Source of the DNA: Phycisphaera sp.
GTDB lineage: Bacteria; Planctomycetota; Phycisphaerae; Phycisphaerales; Phycisphaeraceae
Length of the DNA stretch: 13,709 bases
Direction of reading: 5' to 3'
NCBI GenBank assembly: GCA_029287335.1
Contig: JARFRI010000408.1
Coordinates: 1-13,709 of the forward strand
Part shown: one piece after another, positions 12,630 through 13,709 of the stretch
Layout of the letters: each line of letters begins with the position of its first letter
How positions within the stretch are numbered: the stretch's first letter is position 1
The notes under the pieces: generated by a model
What the model saw: only the letters and a program-made list of their open reading frames with translations
The model's database searches: none
What the model was told of the DNA's origin: nothing
Position numbers and translations under genes: made by a program

Positions 12630-13709
12630 ATGCGTTTGAATGTCATCTTTCTTTTGTTGATCGTATTCTGCTCGTGCTGCGTTGTCAGTGATGTGCAGGC
12701 CGAGCCTCGGCCCAACATCGTGCTCATCATGGCCGACGACATGGGCTACGAGTGCGTCACCGCCAATGGTGGGACGAGCTATCAAACCCCGCACCTTGAT
12801 GCACTGGCCAAACGGAGCGTGCGCTTCACTCACGCCTATTCACAACCCATCTGCACACCCAGCCGTGTACAGATCATGTCCGGCCTCTACAACAGCCGAA
12901 ACTACCTCCGCTTCGGCGTCCTCGACCCCAAGACCACCACCTTCGCCAACCTCCTCCAAGAGGCTGGCTACGCGACCTGCGTGGTCGGCAAGTGGCAACT
13001 CGAAGGCGGGTTCGAAGGGCCAACCAACTTCGGCTTCGACGAGTACTGCCTCTGGCAACTCACGCGATTGAAAGGTCAAAGGCCCAACCGCTACCCCAAC
13101 CCCGGCCTAGAAATCAACGGCGAAGAAAAAGACTTCAAGCAAGGCCAGTACGGCCCGGACATCATCTCCGACTACGCCTGCGACTTCATCAAGCGACAAG
13201 CCAAAGCCGAACAACCCTTCCTGCTCTACTACCCCATGCTCCTGCCGCACTGGCCCTTCGAGTCCACACCCGACTCCGACGACTGGGACCCCACCGCCCG
13301 GCAAAACGACAAAACCGAAACCGGCATCAACCGCAAAAGCCAAAAGCACTTTGCCGACATGGTCGCCTACACCGACAAGATGGTCGCCAAGGTCCTCAAG
13401 CAGCTCGACGACGCCGGCGTCCGCGACAACACCCTGGTCCTCTTCACCGGCGACAACGGTTCCGACATCTTCATCACCTCCCAGTTCAACGGCCAGCCCT
13501 ACCAAGGCGGCAAAGGCAAGACCACCCTCAACGGCACGCACGTCCCGCTCATCGTCGATTGGCCAGGCCAAGCCAAGCCCGGCTCAGTCGTCCATGACCT
13601 CATCGACTTCACCGATTTTCTCCCAACGATGCTCGACGCCGCCGGCGTCCTCATCCCCGAAGGCTTCAAGCACGACGGCCGCAGCTTCCTCCCGCAAGTC
13701 AAAGGCCAG
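12630..13709 (+). CDS. Secreted formylglycine-dependent sulfatase, GKWQ subtype (3' end beyond window)
   Basis: 360 codons of an exported arylsulfatase-type (S1) enzyme hydrolysing sulfate esters, likely on polysaccharides; the C-terminus lies outside the window. A signal peptide occupies about 1-24 (cleavage after DVQA). NIVLIMADDMGYE supplies metal ligands Asp36/Asp37. CTPSR (75-79) is the sulfatase signature whose Cys75 would be oxidised to formylglycine by a maturase encoded elsewhere. Further catalytic residues are GKWQ Lys121, LLPHWPF His207, GDNGSD Asp275/Asn276 and GGKGK (293-297) before NGTHVPLIVDWPG. The usual GKWH histidine (His125 in human arylsulfatase A) is glutamine here. The following GFDEYCLWQL (135-144) recalls, from memory, a planctomycete/verrucomicrobial sulfatase subgroup that shares GKWQ. 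No start-proximal promoter was recognised; the preceding gene ends in a strong terminator, so it probably has its own. Confidence 0.93.
   Translation, partial: MRLNVIFLLLIVFCSCCVVSDVQAEPRPNIVLIMADDMGYECVTANGGTSYQTPHLDALAKRSVRFTHAYSQPICTPSRVQIMSGLYNSRNYLRFGVLDPKTTTFANLLQEAGYATCVVGKWQLEGGFEGPTNFGFDEYCLWQLTRLKGQRPNRYPNPGLEINGEEKDFKQGQYGPDIISDYACDFIKRQAKAEQPFLLYYPMLLPHWPFESTPDSDDWDPTARQNDKTETGINRKSQKHFADMVAYTDKMVAKVLKQLDDAGVRDNTLVLFTGDNGSDIFITSQFNGQPYQGGKGKTTLNGTHVPLIVDWPGQAKPGSVVHDLIDFTDFLPTMLDAAGVLIPEGFKHDGRSFLPQVKGQ

Overview
The window looks like ordinary chromosome of a moderately GC-rich planctomycete-type bacterium, perhaps Phycisphaerae-like. I infer this from the mix of genes: a secreted carbohydrate esterase with an SHD1-type tail, a formylglycine sulfatase, a secreted protein carrying a planctomycete-style pseudopilin C-terminus, and a TPR protein fused to an iron-trafficking (YggX) domain. 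No marker gene settles the taxonomy. I see no tRNA, rRNA, CRISPR array, transposase or prophage gene.

Left part (1-2.5 kb, minus strand): the N-terminal 315 codons of a DEAD-box RNA helicase run off the left edge. A good sigma-70 promoter lies about 200 nt upstream of its start, leaving a long hairpin-bearing leader. Next is a secreted SASA/SGNH esterase with a clear Shine-Dalgarno. Its divergent neighbour at 2648 is a DUF47 (PhoU-like) protein with no phosphate transporter beside it.

Middle (3.3-9.3 kb, minus strand): addB and addA form a two-gene operon with a 4-base stop/start overlap. They encode the two subunits of an AddAB-type helicase-nuclease that resects double-strand breaks for RecA-dependent repair. 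AddA has all the SF1 helicase motifs plus a PD-(D/E)XK nuclease. AddB has an inactive helicase fold plus a second intact nuclease, but lacks the C-terminal cysteines of the iron-sulfur AddB type. A 23-nt REP-like palindrome sits in frame inside addB.

Right part (9.3-13.7 kb, plus strand): a 150-nt array of degenerate GGTGATTT/GGCGATTT units arranged as an inverted repeat separates addB from the divergent TPR-YggX gene, which may be leaderless. Then come a 753-residue secreted protein (DUF3352-like front, pseudopilin-like back), a clear intrinsic terminator, and the first 360 codons of a secreted sulfatase of the GKWQ subtype that runs off the right edge.

The addBA pair is the only clear operon. 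The esterase and sulfatase fit degradation of acylated and sulfated polysaccharide, but they are 10 kb apart and not co-transcribed. I did not find a convincing new multi-gene system. The best leads are the two repeat types, the TPR-YggX fusion, the pseudopilin chimera and the long helicase leader.
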